A stretch of DNA of 20,041 bases from Acidiferrobacter sp. (GCA_002694065.1 NZKZ01000117.1:28176-48216); one strand, 5' to 3'; numbered from the stretch's first letter, positions 7,432 through 15,206 are shown. Notes: a model not told the origin generated them from the sequence alone. A program made the numbers and translations.

Positions 7432-7950
7432 ATGCAGCAAAGTTTCACAAACCAGGAATTGCTCGACTGCGGTCACGGCCAGATGTTCGGTCCCGGGAAC
7501 GCACAACTTCCTCTGCCACCCATGCTGATGTTCGACCGTATCGTGCATATCAGCGACGAAGGCGGTGAATACGGAAAAGGGGAAATTGTCGCCGAGCTTG
7601 ATCTGAATCCAGATCTGTGGTTTTTCCAATGCCATTTTGAAAACGACCCTGTCATGCCAGGTTGTTTGGGCGTGGATGCGCTTTGGCAGTTGGTAGGATT
7701 TTTCCTTGGATGGAAAGGTGGTCAGGGACACGGCCGCGCACTGGGGTCGGGAGAGATCCGCTTCACCGGTCAAGTCACTCCTGACTGCCAACTGGTTCGT
7801 TACCGCGTGTCACTCAAACGTGTCGTGATGCGACGCCTCTATATGGGGATTGCCGACGGTACGGTGGAAGTCGATGATCGGACGATTTATACCGGCAAGG
7901 ATCTTCGGGTGGGTCTGTTTAGCTCCGAGGAGGGAGGGACGATTTCATGA
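7432..7950 (+). CDS. fabA: 3-hydroxydecanoyl-ACP dehydratase/isomerase FabA
   Basis: The 172-residue protein matches E. coli FabA along its length. The active-site segment QCHFENDPVMPGCLGVDALWQL places the catalytic His at 68 and Asp at 82. GRALGSGEIRFTGQV and the C-terminal YTGKDLRVGLF are also family-typical. It dehydrates 3-hydroxydecanoyl-ACP and isomerises trans-2- to cis-3-decenoyl-ACP. This is the branch point of oxygen-independent unsaturated fatty acid synthesis in the cytosol. The GGTIS C-terminal extension is short. The ATG start aligns with the family but has no recognisable Shine-Dalgarno sequence. The stop overlaps the fabB start (ATGA), giving the classic fabA-fabB pair. Confidence 0.98.
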   Translation: MQQSFTNQELLDCGHGQMFGPGNAQLPLPPMLMFDRIVHISDEGGEYGKGEIVAELDLNPDLWFFQCHFENDPVMPGCLGVDALWQLVGFFLGWKGGQGHGRALGSGEIRFTGQVTPDCQLVRYRVSLKRVVMRRLYMGIADGTVEVDDRTIYTGKDLRVGLFSSEEGGTIS

Positions 7951-9164
7951 GGCGGGTGGTTGTTACGGGCATGGGTATCGTCAGCAGTATCGGCAATAAC
8001 TGTGCCGAAGTGGAAAGCGCTCTTCGTGAAACACGGTCCGGCATTGTTGCGTCGGAGGAGTACCGTGAACTGGGATTTCGTTCCCAGGTGCATGGGAGTA
8101 TCGATATCGATCTGGAAGCTGAGATCGACCGGAAATTAAGACGTTTTATGGGGGCTTCCGCAGCCTATAACTACATCGCGATGCGTGAAGCGATTACGGC
8201 TTCTGGTCTTGGCGAGGCCGAGATTTCGAATCCCCGCACCGGACTCGTGGTCGGCAGTGGGGGCGGCTCTCCTGAAAACATCGTGGCGGCAGCGGACCTG
8301 CTTCGACAAAAGGGTGTGAAGCGCGTCGGGCCCTATATGGTGACCCGGACCATGGCCAGCACGAATTCGGCTTGCCTCAGTACGGCCTTTTCCATCAAGG
8401 GCGTGTCCTATTCAATCAGTTCCGCCTGCTCCACCAGTGCCCATTGCATCGGCCACGGGATGGAATTGATTCAGATGGGGAAACAGGACGTCATATTTGC
8501 AGGCGGTGGCGAGGAATTGCATTGGAGCACGTCTGTGCTGTTCGATGCGATGGGCGCGATGTCGTCAAAATATAACGAAACGCCGCAGAGTGCCTCGCGC
8601 ACCTATGATGCCAATCGTGATGGCTTTGTTATCTCTGGCGGAGGGGGAGTGCTGGTACTGGAATCTCTTGATCATGCTCTCAACCGGGGTGCGCCAATCC
8701 TTGCTGAGCTGGTGGGCTACGGTGCGAGTAGCGATGGATTCGATATGGTGCAGCCCTCAGGTGAGGGCGCCATTCGCTGTATGCATCAGGCTCTTGAAGG
8801 GGTTTCGGGGTCGATCGACTACATTAACACTCACGGCACCAGTACACCGGTTGGGGATATCCAGGAACTGGAGGCATTGCGTACTGTTTTCGGCGATGAC
8901 GTGCCGGCGTTGAGTGCCACCAAGTCATTGACGGGACACGCGTTGGGTGCGGCCGGCGTCAACGAAGCGATTTATTCTTTGATCATGCTGGGCGGGGGCT
9001 TTATGTCGGCTTCGGCAAATATTCAGGACCTTGATCCCAAGGCCTTGGGTTATCCGATTGTGCGCGCCACGACGGATGCGCCGAATCTCAACACGGTGAT
9101 GTCCAACAGTTTTGGGTTCGGCGGCACCAACGCGACGTTGGTTTTTCAGCGATTCACTGACTGA
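7947..9164 (+). CDS. fabB: 3-oxoacyl-ACP synthase I (KAS I) FabB
   Basis: This 405-residue condensing enzyme has the thiolase-like fold and a complete Cys-His-His set: C161 in SISSACSTSAHCIGHG, H296 in INTHGTSTPVGD and H331 in KSLTGHALGAAG, with conserved Lys326. The C-terminal NSFGFGGTNATLVF is typical. KAS I elongates the cis-3-decenoyl-ACP made by FabA, which keeps the double bond and leads to palmitoleate and cis-vaccenate precursors. The length equals E. coli FabB (406), and adjacency to fabA separates it from FabF. It starts on ATG 7947, overlapping the fabA stop, and ends just before a hairpin shared with the convergent ispG. Confidence 0.98.
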   Translation: MRRVVVTGMGIVSSIGNNCAEVESALRETRSGIVASEEYRELGFRSQVHGSIDIDLEAEIDRKLRRFMGASAAYNYIAMREAITASGLGEAEISNPRTGLVVGSGGGSPENIVAAADLLRQKGVKRVGPYMVTRTMASTNSACLSTAFSIKGVSYSISSACSTSAHCIGHGMELIQMGKQDVIFAGGGEELHWSTSVLFDAMGAMSSKYNETPQSASRTYDANRDGFVISGGGGVLVLESLDHALNRGAPILAELVGYGASSDGFDMVQPSGEGAIRCMHQALEGVSGSIDYINTHGTSTPVGDIQELEALRTVFGDDVPALSATKSLTGHALGAAGVNEAIYSLIMLGGGFMSASANIQDLDPKALGYPIVRATTDAPNLNTVMSNSFGFGGTNATLVFQRFTD

Positions 9165-9179
9165 AGGCGCTTACCGGCG

Positions 9180-9207
9180 CTCAGCCGGCCATTTTAGCCG
9201 GCTTGAG
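9180..9207. terminator. Bulged hairpin between convergent fabB and ispG
   Basis: CTCAGCCGGC (9180-9189) pairs with GCCGGCTTGAG (9197-9207), with one bulged base and a 7-nt loop (CATTTTA). The loop end carries the TAA stop of ispG (9194-9196, minus strand). The strong GC stem between two convergent genes suggests a shared transcription end. No T-tract follows on either strand, so it is not a standard intrinsic terminator. Confidence 0.5.
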
Positions 9208-10459
9208 ACGGGGTGCCAGACTGAGCGGCATCCGTTCCGTCGCCAAACCTTCTGTCGACATAAGTCTCAACGAGGGCGATAAACTGCGTTGCGATATCGT
9301 CACCGCGCAGCGTGCAGATTTTTTCTCCGTCCTGAAAGACGGGGGCGACCGGTTTCTCTCCGGTGCCGGGCAGGCTGATGCCAATGTCGGCGTGGCGGCT
9401 TTCACCCGGCCCGTTGACCACACAGCCCATCACCGCAACGGACAAGGTTTCCGCACCGGGATATTGTGTTTTCCACTTGATCATGCGTTGCCGCAAGTGT
9501 TCCTGTACTTCCTCGGCCAGACGCTGAAAGAAATCGCTTGTCGTTCGTCCGCACCCAGGACAGGCGGTCACCTGGGGTGTGAAACTGCGCAGTCCCAAAG
9601 ACTGCAGGACTTCCTGTGCAATACGGACTTCACGGGTGCGGCTCTCCCCAGGCTGGGGTGTCAGGGAGACCCGAATCGTGTCGCCGATGCCTTCGTGCAG
9701 CAACAGGACAAGGCCAGCGGTTGAAGAGACAACCCCCTTGTCTGCCATACCGGCTTCGGTGAGCCCAAGATGCAGAGCCAGATTGGATCGTTCAGCCAAC
9801 TGCCGGTAAACCGCTACCAACTCGGGCACGGCACTCACTTTCGCGGAAAGAATGATTTGGTCTGGTCTGAGTCCCTCGCGCTGAGCGAGTTCAGCACTGT
9901 TCAAGGCGGAGTCGACCAGCGCCTCTCGGGTGACGGTCTCCAATGACCGAGGCGAGGCGAGGGCCGCATTCTTATCCAGCTTGCGCGCAAGCAGTTGGGG
10001 ATCGAGGGAGCCCCAGTTCACACCGATGCGAACGGGTTTGTTTCGAAGGCAGGCTTGCTCAATCATTTGGCAAAAGCGTATATCCCGTTTTTCACCCTGA
10101 CCGACGTTGCCGGGGTTGATGCGGTATTTATCAAGTACGTCGGCGCAGTCGCTGTACTCCTGTAACAGGGTATGACCGTTGTAGTGAAAATCTCCGACCA
10201 GCGGTACCGAACAGTGGGCCATGTCCAGCCGAGTCCTGATCACGGGCACTGCCTTCGCGGCGTCGTCGTTGTTCACGGTGATCCGCACAATCTCTGATCC
10301 TGCCTCTGCCAACTCAATTACCTGGCGAACGGTCGCGTCCACATCAGCGGTATCGGTATTGGTCATCGACTGGACGACTATGGGCGCGTCTCCGCCGACA
10401 AGAATTTTGCCTACCCGAACCTGCTGGGTGGATTTTCTGGGGAGTAAGCTCGACGGCAT
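9194..10459 (-). CDS. ispG: 4-hydroxy-3-methylbut-2-enyl diphosphate synthase IspG (GcpE)
   Basis: IspG converts MEcPP to HMBPP in the MEP isoprenoid pathway, using a [4Fe-4S] cluster. The N-terminal TIM barrel begins PRKSTQQVRVGKILVGGDAPIVVQSMTNT. The C-terminal Fe-S domain has CPGCGRT (C300, C303) and MGCVVNGPGES (C346, E353), the three cluster ligands and the conserved Glu. I chose ATG 10459 (421 residues). A TTG at 10480 would add seven residues, and neither has a clear Shine-Dalgarno sequence. It is longer than E. coli IspG (372), with extra residues in the middle and a low-complexity C terminus. It lies 44 bases (23 from the TTG) after the methylcrotonyl-CoA carboxylase gene on the same strand, with no good promoter in the gap, so it is probably read with the leucine operon. 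Confidence 0.97.
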   Translation of the reverse strand: MPSSLLPRKSTQQVRVGKILVGGDAPIVVQSMTNTDTADVDATVRQVIELAEAGSEIVRITVNNDDAAKAVPVIRTRLDMAHCSVPLVGDFHYNGHTLLQEYSDCADVLDKYRINPGNVGQGEKRDIRFCQMIEQACLRNKPVRIGVNWGSLDPQLLARKLDKNAALASPRSLETVTREALVDSALNSAELAQREGLRPDQIILSAKVSAVPELVAVYRQLAERSNLALHLGLTEAGMADKGVVSSTAGLVLLLHEGIGDTIRVSLTPQPGESRTREVRIAQEVLQSLGLRSFTPQVTACPGCGRTTSDFFQRLAEEVQEHLRQRMIKWKTQYPGAETLSVAVMGCVVNGPGESRHADIGISLPGTGEKPVAPVFQDGEKICTLRGDDIATQFIALVETYVDRRFGDGTDAAQSGTPSQAG

Positions 10460-10503
10460 CTGGATTTCAGGAGAAGGCAACCGGGGCGGGTATTCTAATC
10501 TTC

Positions 10504-12111
10504 CTACATTCGGAATACGCCAAAGTCGGTCTGGCCGATGGGCGCATTGTGTGCGGTAGCAAGCGCCAGCGACAGGATTCTCCGGGTGTGAGCCGGATCG
10601 ATGATGCCGTCATCCCAGAGGCGTGCGCTGGAATAAAAAGGACTGCCCTGTTCATCATACTGATTCGAGATGGCATCACGAAAAATCTTTTCTTCTTCGC
10701 TGGGCCAATCCCGACCCGCTTTTTGCAAGCCGTCGCGACGGACTTGGGATAGGACCTGTGCCGCGGTATCTCCGCCCATCACAGAGATTCGGGCATTGGG
10801 CCACATCCACAGGAAGCGGGGATCGTAAGCTCTGCCACACATGCCATAGTTCCCTGCGCCAAAACTGCCGCCAACGATAACGGTAAGTTTGGGCACCTTA
10901 GCACAGGCAACCGCGTTCACCAGTTTCGCACCGTCCCGGGCGATCCCTCCGTGCTCATAGCGACTGCCCACCATAAAGCCAGTGATATTCTGAAGAAACA
11001 GCAAGGGGATACCGCGTTGGGTGCACAGTTCAATAAAGTGCGCTCCCTTCAGTGCCGATTCTGAAAAGAGGATACCGTTGTTCGCAATAATGCCGATCGG
11101 ATATCCCGCGATCTGACTGAAGGCACAGACCAGAGTCTTTCCGTAGCGCGACTTGAATTCCTGAAAGTCACTTCCATCCACAATTCGACAGATAATTTCA
11201 CGAATATCAAAAGGGAGTCGGGGGTCGGAGGGAATGATGCCGTAAAGCTCTTCCACCCCGTATTGTGGTGCTGCCGGGCTGGCGAGGGGCATTCTGGCGG
11301 CGGGCGGCAGGTTAAGGTGTGAGACGATGTCGCGGGTCAGGGCCAAAGCATCATCATCATCCTGTGCCAGATAGTCGGCAACTCCTGAGATTCTCGTGTG
11401 AACATCGGCGCCGCCTAGCGCTTCCGCACTTACTTCCTCACCCGTGGCGGCCTTGACCAGCGGTGGGCCTCCGAGAAAGATCGTGCCCTGACGACGGACG
11501 ATGATCGCCTGATCGGACATCGCCGGCACATATGCTCCCCCGGCGGTGCACGAACCCATCACGACGGCGATCTGCGGTATGCCAGCGGCAGACATATTGG
11601 CCTGATTGAAAAAAATTCGTCCGAAATGCTCTCGATCGGCAAAGACCTCATCCTGTCTTGGGAGATAAGCGCCTCCAGAGTCGACTAGATAAATACAGGG
11701 CAGGCGATTTTCTTTCGCAATGGCCTGGGCTCTTAGATGTTTCTTGACGGTAATCGGGTAGTAAGTGCCTCCCTTAACGGTAGCGTCATTGACTACCAGC
11801 ATGCAGTCTTGCCCATGAATCTGGCCGATACCGGTGATGATGCCCCCGCATGGGACGTCATCATCGTAAAGCTCCCAACCGGCGAGCTGTGACAGTTCCA
11901 GAAAGCCGGCACCGGGGTCGAGCAGCTTTTCGATTCGCTCGCGCGGCAGCAGCTTGCCTCTTGCGCTGTGTCGGGCCCGGGCTTTTTCACTGCCACCCTG
12001 TGTCACCCGCTCGATGGCTTCCGTCAGCGCAGCGGTTTTTGCCAGCATCACCTCACGGTTGGCCAAAAAATCAGGAGAGGTCGTATCAATGCGGCTGGAG
12101 AACTGGGTCAT
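10504..12111 (-). CDS. liuB: Methylcrotonyl-CoA carboxylase beta (carboxyltransferase) subunit
   Basis: This 535-residue acyl-CoA carboxylase beta subunit has the crotonase-like N half (about 30-280; GGTYYPITVKKHLRAQAIA, CIYLVDSGGAYLPRQDEVF, MGSCTAGGAYVPAMSD) and C half (about 285-535; NNGILFSESALKGAHFIELC, NITGFMVGSRYEHGGIARDG, GNYGMCGRAYDPRFLWMWPN). These segments and the length fit LiuB/MccB, which carboxylates 3-methylcrotonyl-CoA to 3-methylglutaconyl-CoA in leucine breakdown. The related geranyl-CoA carboxylase beta is the main alternative; an adjacent isovaleryl-CoA dehydrogenase favours MCC. The partner biotin carboxylase/BCCP subunit (LiuD) is not in the window, nor are the hydratase (LiuC) and HMG-CoA lyase (LiuE) that usually share the operon. 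It starts at ATG 12111, 18 bases after the upstream gene. Confidence 0.95.
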   Translation of the reverse strand: MTQFSSRIDTTSPDFLANREVMLAKTAALTEAIERVTQGGSEKARARHSARGKLLPRERIEKLLDPGAGFLELSQLAGWELYDDDVPCGGIITGIGQIHGQDCMLVVNDATVKGGTYYPITVKKHLRAQAIAKENRLPCIYLVDSGGAYLPRQDEVFADREHFGRIFFNQANMSAAGIPQIAVVMGSCTAGGAYVPAMSDQAIIVRRQGTIFLGGPPLVKAATGEEVSAEALGGADVHTRISGVADYLAQDDDDALALTRDIVSHLNLPPAARMPLASPAAPQYGVEELYGIIPSDPRLPFDIREIICRIVDGSDFQEFKSRYGKTLVCAFSQIAGYPIGIIANNGILFSESALKGAHFIELCTQRGIPLLFLQNITGFMVGSRYEHGGIARDGAKLVNAVACAKVPKLTVIVGGSFGAGNYGMCGRAYDPRFLWMWPNARISVMGGDTAAQVLSQVRRDGLQKAGRDWPSEEEKIFRDAISNQYDEQGSPFYSSARLWDDGIIDPAHTRRILSLALATAHNAPIGQTDFGVFRM

Positions 12112-12129
12112 GATGGTTCTGGCAGAGGT

Positions 12130-12732
12130 CTACCAGCCGCCTCGGGAAAGCCACTGGTCGACCTGCTCCAATCGGTCAGCGCCCCAGAAACCTTCGGAAT
12201 CCACGATGATAAAGGGTGAGCCGAAGACGCCTCGGTTCAGTGCCTCATCGTTGACCGTGCGAACCGCCTGCTTAATGTTCTCCGACTGAATGCCCTCGGC
12301 AAGATGAACAGGATCAAGTCCTGTTTCAGCAGCGACAGCAACAACGGTCTCGGGAACAGAAATATCCCGGTCATCACGGAAATAGGCACGATACAGCGCC
12401 TGTGCCAGTTGTGTCGCCGCCGCTTGATCTGTCCTGGCAATCAGATAGAAAGCGCGGCAGGCCGCGACTGTGGCGATCGGCCAATGACTGGGAATGGTGA
12501 GAGGGATATTCCAGTAACGTGAGAATCGCTCTATATCGTGTACCGCGTAATCGCCGATCAGTGGAATGGACACCAGTGGCTTGCGTTCGCTCACCTTCAT
12601 TGCAGCGCCGACCAGAAAAGGGCGCCACAGGACAGATCGTCCATGCCTGCTTGCAATGCCCTCGATCCGCTCGCTGGCGAGATAGCCATACGGCGAGGCA
12701 AAGTCAAAGAAAAACTCAACAGGGGCAGTCAT
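12130..12732 (-). CDS. 2-hydroxychromene-2-carboxylate isomerase family protein (DsbA/kappa-GST fold)
   Basis: The 200-residue protein opens with VEFFFDFASPYGYLASERIE, the signature of HCCA isomerases and kappa-class glutathione transferases. Ser13 sits where the catalytic Ser binds glutathione. It also has a cis-Pro loop, GVFGSPFIIVD (about 168-178), and the family C terminus FWGADRLEQVDQWL. There is no CxxC, so it is not a thiol oxidoreductase. Named members isomerise 2-hydroxychromene-2-carboxylate in naphthalene breakdown, but no aromatic genes are near. A glutathione-dependent isomerase or transferase in acyl-CoA catabolism is an inference from context. ATG 12732 gives the normal family length; a TTG at 12765, abutting the thiolase stop, would add 11 unlikely residues. 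It lies between thiolase and liuB in one transcript. Confidence 0.88.
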   Translation of the reverse strand: MTAPVEFFFDFASPYGYLASERIEGIASRHGRSVLWRPFLVGAAMKVSERKPLVSIPLIGDYAVHDIERFSRYWNIPLTIPSHWPIATVAACRAFYLIARTDQAAATQLAQALYRAYFRDDRDISVPETVVAVAAETGLDPVHLAEGIQSENIKQAVRTVNDEALNRGVFGSPFIIVDSEGFWGADRLEQVDQWLSRGGW

Positions 12733-12765
12733 CGGAGGTATTCGGATGGGCAGGCCGCAGCGCAA

Positions 12766-13953
12766 TCAGCGGATGCGTTCAAATGCCATGGCCGTCGCTT
12801 CGCCGCCACCAATGCATAGAGATGCGACACCGCGTTTAAGGTCGTATCGTTCCAGCGCGTGCAGCAGCGTCACAATAATGCGCGCACCGGATGCGCCGAC
12901 AGGGTGTCCCAATGCACAGGCACCTCCGTGAACATTCAGCTTGTTGTGTGGGATACCCAAATCTTTCATGGCAGCCATGGCGACAACGGCAAAGGCTTCA
13001 TTGACCTCAAAAAGATCCACCGTCGACACATCCCATTTCAGTGAATCGAGCAGTTTCTGGATGGCAAAAACGGGTGCGGTGGTAAACCAGCCCGGCTCCT
13101 GTGCAAAGCTCGCGTGGCCAAGTACGCGCGCCAGCGGCACATGACCGCCTTTTTCCGCATCGGACAGCCGCATCATGACGAGTGCCGCCGCACCATCGGA
13201 GATCGAACTGGAGTTTGCCGGGGTAACGGTCCCGTCTTTCTGAAAAGCCGGCCGCAGTGACGGAATCTTTTCGATGTTGGCGCAAAGCGGTTGTTCATCC
13301 GTATCTACCATCACGGTTTCTTTTCGGCCAGGCACCGCAACGTTCACGATTTCGTCTCGAAATGCGCCGTTTTCAATTGCCTCGGTCGCGCGGGTCAGGG
13401 ATTCAATCGCAAAGTCATCCTGGTCTTCACGACTGAATCCGTACCGCTTGACACAGTCTTCGGCAAAATGGCCCATGAGTTTGCCTGGCTCGTAAGCGTC
13501 TTCGAGGCCATCCACAAACATATGATCCAACAGTTCTCCGTTGCCCAGGCGATAGCCGCTCCGCGCTTTGGGCAAAAGATAGGGCGCATTACTCATGCTC
13601 TCAAGACCGCCCGATACCAGGATTCGGCCACTGCCGGCCAGAATATGGTCGTGTGCCAGCATGGCGGCCTTCATTCCGGAACCGCACATTTTGTTTATGG
13701 TGGTGCATGGCGTGCCCATGGGCAGACCCGCACCGAGTGCAGCTTGGCGGGCAGGGGCCTGCCGGAGGCCGGCAGGCAGAACACAGCCCATCACCACTTC
13801 TTCAATGGATTCGGCGCTGACGGCTGATCTCTCGACGGCAGCAGCCACTGCCGCCGCACCGAGATCGGGTGCGGATACCGGGGCCAGTGCCCCCTGAAAA
13901 CTGCCAATCGGTGTGCGCGCGGCGCCGGTGATGACAATGGGATCATTCTTCAT
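12766..13953 (-). CDS. Acetyl-CoA C-acetyltransferase (thiolase II)
   Basis: The 395-residue thiolase has the full catalytic set: nucleophile C90 in INKMCGSGMKAAM, H350 in GGACALGHPVGASGARI and C380 in SLCIGGGEATAMAF. The length and motifs fit the biosynthetic/acetoacetyl-CoA type (PhaA/AtoB-like). In this cluster it would cleave acetoacetyl-CoA formed from acetoacetate, the end product of leucine degradation, into two acetyl-CoA. The ATG at 13953 is supported by a strong Shine-Dalgarno sequence, AAGGAGG (13961-13967), which begins at the stop codon of the upstream dehydrogenase gene. A longer frame to 13992 would overlap that gene and lacks family similarity. The gap to isovaleryl-CoA dehydrogenase is 13 bases. 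Confidence 0.96.
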   Translation of the reverse strand: MKNDPIVITGAARTPIGSFQGALAPVSAPDLGAAAVAAAVERSAVSAESIEEVVMGCVLPAGLRQAPARQAALGAGLPMGTPCTTINKMCGSGMKAAMLAHDHILAGSGRILVSGGLESMSNAPYLLPKARSGYRLGNGELLDHMFVDGLEDAYEPGKLMGHFAEDCVKRYGFSREDQDDFAIESLTRATEAIENGAFRDEIVNVAVPGRKETVMVDTDEQPLCANIEKIPSLRPAFQKDGTVTPANSSSISDGAAALVMMRLSDAEKGGHVPLARVLGHASFAQEPGWFTTAPVFAIQKLLDSLKWDVSTVDLFEVNEAFAVVAMAAMKDLGIPHNKLNVHGGACALGHPVGASGARIIVTLLHALERYDLKRGVASLCIGGGEATAMAFERIR

Positions 13954-13960
13954 GGCGTCG

Positions 13961-13967
13961 CCTCCTT
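13961..13967 (-). promoter_or_regulatory. Strong ribosome binding site fixing the thiolase start
   Basis: AAGGAGG on the minus strand lies seven bases before the thiolase ATG at 13953 and touches the TGA of the upstream dehydrogenase gene (13967-13969). It is the best Shine-Dalgarno match in the window and decides the start over an in-frame codon at 13992. Confidence 0.85.
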
Positions 13968-15121
13968 CAGGCTCCTTCCTTGAACAGTTCACGGCCGATC
14001 AGCATTCTTCTTATTTCACTGGTGCCTGCACCGATCTCATAGAGTTTCGCGTCTCTCAGGAGTCGGCCGGTCGCATACTCATTGACGTATCCCGAACCCC
14101 CGAGAAGTTGAATGGCGTCGAGTGCCATTTGGGTAGCGCGCTCAGCGCTGTATAGAATGGCACCCGCGGCATCCTTTCGGGTCGTCTGACCACGGTCACA
14201 GGCCTGGGCCACGGCATAAACATAGGCTCGACAGGCATTCAGGGTTGTGTACATATCCGCAAGTTTCGCCTGGACCAGTTGGAATGAGCCGATCGGTTCC
14301 CCGAATTGCTTACGGTCGTGAACATAGGGCAGCACGATGTCGAGACAGGCCTGCATCAGTCCCAGGGGTCCCCCCGATAGCACGACGCGTTCGAAATCGA
14401 GACCACTCATCAGCACGCCGACACCCTTGTTTTCTGCTCCCAGAACCCGTTCCTTTGGTACGGCACAGTTCTCAAAAATAAGCTCACAGGTGTTGGAGCC
14501 ACGCATTCCCAATTTGTCCAACTTGGGACCGGTGGAGAAACCCTCAAGGCCCTTTTCAATAATAAACGCCGTGATGCCATGCGCTTTGGCAGCGGGATCT
14601 GTCTTCGCATAAACGACCAGCGTATCCGCGTCCGGTCCGTTGGTTATCCACATCTTGCTGCCATTCAGCACGAAGTGATCACCTGACTTCTCAGCCCGAA
14701 GTTGCATACTCACGACATCCGAGCCAGAGGTATGTTCGCTCATTGCCAGCGCGCCGACTTTGGCCCCGCTGATGAGATCAGGAAGAAACTGGGATTTTTG
14801 GGCGTCGGTGCCGTTGCGGAAGATCTGGTTTACGCAAAGATTTGAGTGCGCTCCGTAGGAGAGGCCCACCGAACCCGAGGCGCGGCTTATCTCTTCCATG
14901 GCTATCGTGTGCTCAAGGTAGCCCATGCCCGCTCCGCCGAATTTCGGATCGATAGTAACGCCAAGAAGCCCCATTTCCCCCAGGCGAGACCAGAGTTCAG
15001 CTGGAAAAGCGTTCTCTCGGTCAATCTTTCCCGACAACGGGGAGATCTCGCGGGCGGCGAACTCCGCTACGCTCTCGCGCAGCAGATCAGCGGTTTGTCC
15101 AAGTTGAAAATCCAGTCCCAT
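13967..15121 (-). CDS. liuA: Isovaleryl-CoA dehydrogenase
   Basis: This 384-residue acyl-CoA dehydrogenase has FAD-binding signatures ALAMSEHTSGSDVVSM (about 124-139) and KMWITNGPDADTLVVYAKT. Its catalytic Glu is placed as in isovaleryl-CoA dehydrogenases: E244 in GLDFERVVLSGGPLGLMQ corresponds to human IVD Glu254, whereas most acyl-CoA dehydrogenases carry the base near the C terminus. The C terminus GGSGYVNEYATGRLLRDAKLYEIGAGTSEIRRMLIGREL is typical. It oxidises isovaleryl-CoA to 3-methylcrotonyl-CoA, passing electrons to ETF, directly before the LiuB step. The ATG at 15121 (weak GGGAT upstream) matches the family start MGLDFQLGQTADLLRESV; an in-frame codon at 15166 would run into the promoter. 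It is the first gene of the leftward unit, about 40 bases from the predicted transcription start. Confidence 0.96.
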   Translation of the reverse strand: MGLDFQLGQTADLLRESVAEFAAREISPLSGKIDRENAFPAELWSRLGEMGLLGVTIDPKFGGAGMGYLEHTIAMEEISRASGSVGLSYGAHSNLCVNQIFRNGTDAQKSQFLPDLISGAKVGALAMSEHTSGSDVVSMQLRAEKSGDHFVLNGSKMWITNGPDADTLVVYAKTDPAAKAHGITAFIIEKGLEGFSTGPKLDKLGMRGSNTCELIFENCAVPKERVLGAENKGVGVLMSGLDFERVVLSGGPLGLMQACLDIVLPYVHDRKQFGEPIGSFQLVQAKLADMYTTLNACRAYVYAVAQACDRGQTTRKDAAGAILYSAERATQMALDAIQLLGGSGYVNEYATGRLLRDAKLYEIGAGTSEIRRMLIGRELFKEGA

Positions 15122-15169
15122 CGGGTATCCCACAGGATTCAGCGTCGCAGCACCAAACAATAACAACGG

Positions 15170-15199
15170 ATTCTAGATTGACGTTTACGTAAACGTCAA
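15170..15199 (-). promoter_or_regulatory. Predicted leucine-operon promoter (leftward)
   Basis: On the minus strand, TTGACG (15199-15194) and TAGAAT (15175-15170) are separated by 18 bases, with 5 of 6 matches in each hexamer. The -35 is one arm of the palindrome and the spacer is the rest of it, the MerR-type arrangement in which the regulator binds between the two boxes. Transcription would start near 15163, about 40 bases before the liuA ATG. Confidence 0.65.
15178..15199. promoter_or_regulatory. Perfect 22-bp palindrome, probable LiuR-type operator in divergent promoters
   Basis: TTGACGTTTAC (15178-15188) is followed at once by its exact reverse complement GTAAACGTCAA (15189-15199). It contains three ACGT units spaced six bases apart (15181, 15187, 15193). 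It lies between isovaleryl-CoA dehydrogenase and the alpha/beta hydrolase. From memory, LiuR, the MerR-family regulator of branched-chain amino acid catabolism in proteobacteria, uses a palindrome of this kind ahead of liu genes; I could not compare it with a curated matrix. No liuR gene is in view. Confidence 0.8.
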
Positions 15200-15206
15200 C
15201 TAAATT
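15178..15206 (+). promoter_or_regulatory. Predicted promoter of the alpha/beta hydrolase gene (rightward)
   Basis: On the + strand, TTGACG (15178-15183) and TAAATT (15201-15206, 4 of 6 matches) are 17 bases apart. The -35 is the left arm of the same palindrome that provides the opposite -35 on the other strand. The start would be near 15213, about 38 bases before ATG 15251. Confidence 0.6.

Noticed and set aside
10492..10520. TAGAAT as a -10 box for a separate ispG promoter
   Set aside because: No -35 resembling TTGACA lies 16-18 bases upstream; the best hexamer matches about one base.
13954..13992. Longer thiolase start overlapping the isovaleryl-CoA dehydrogenase gene
   Set aside because: A strong AAGGAGG serves the ATG at 13953, and the extra residues do not fit thiolases.
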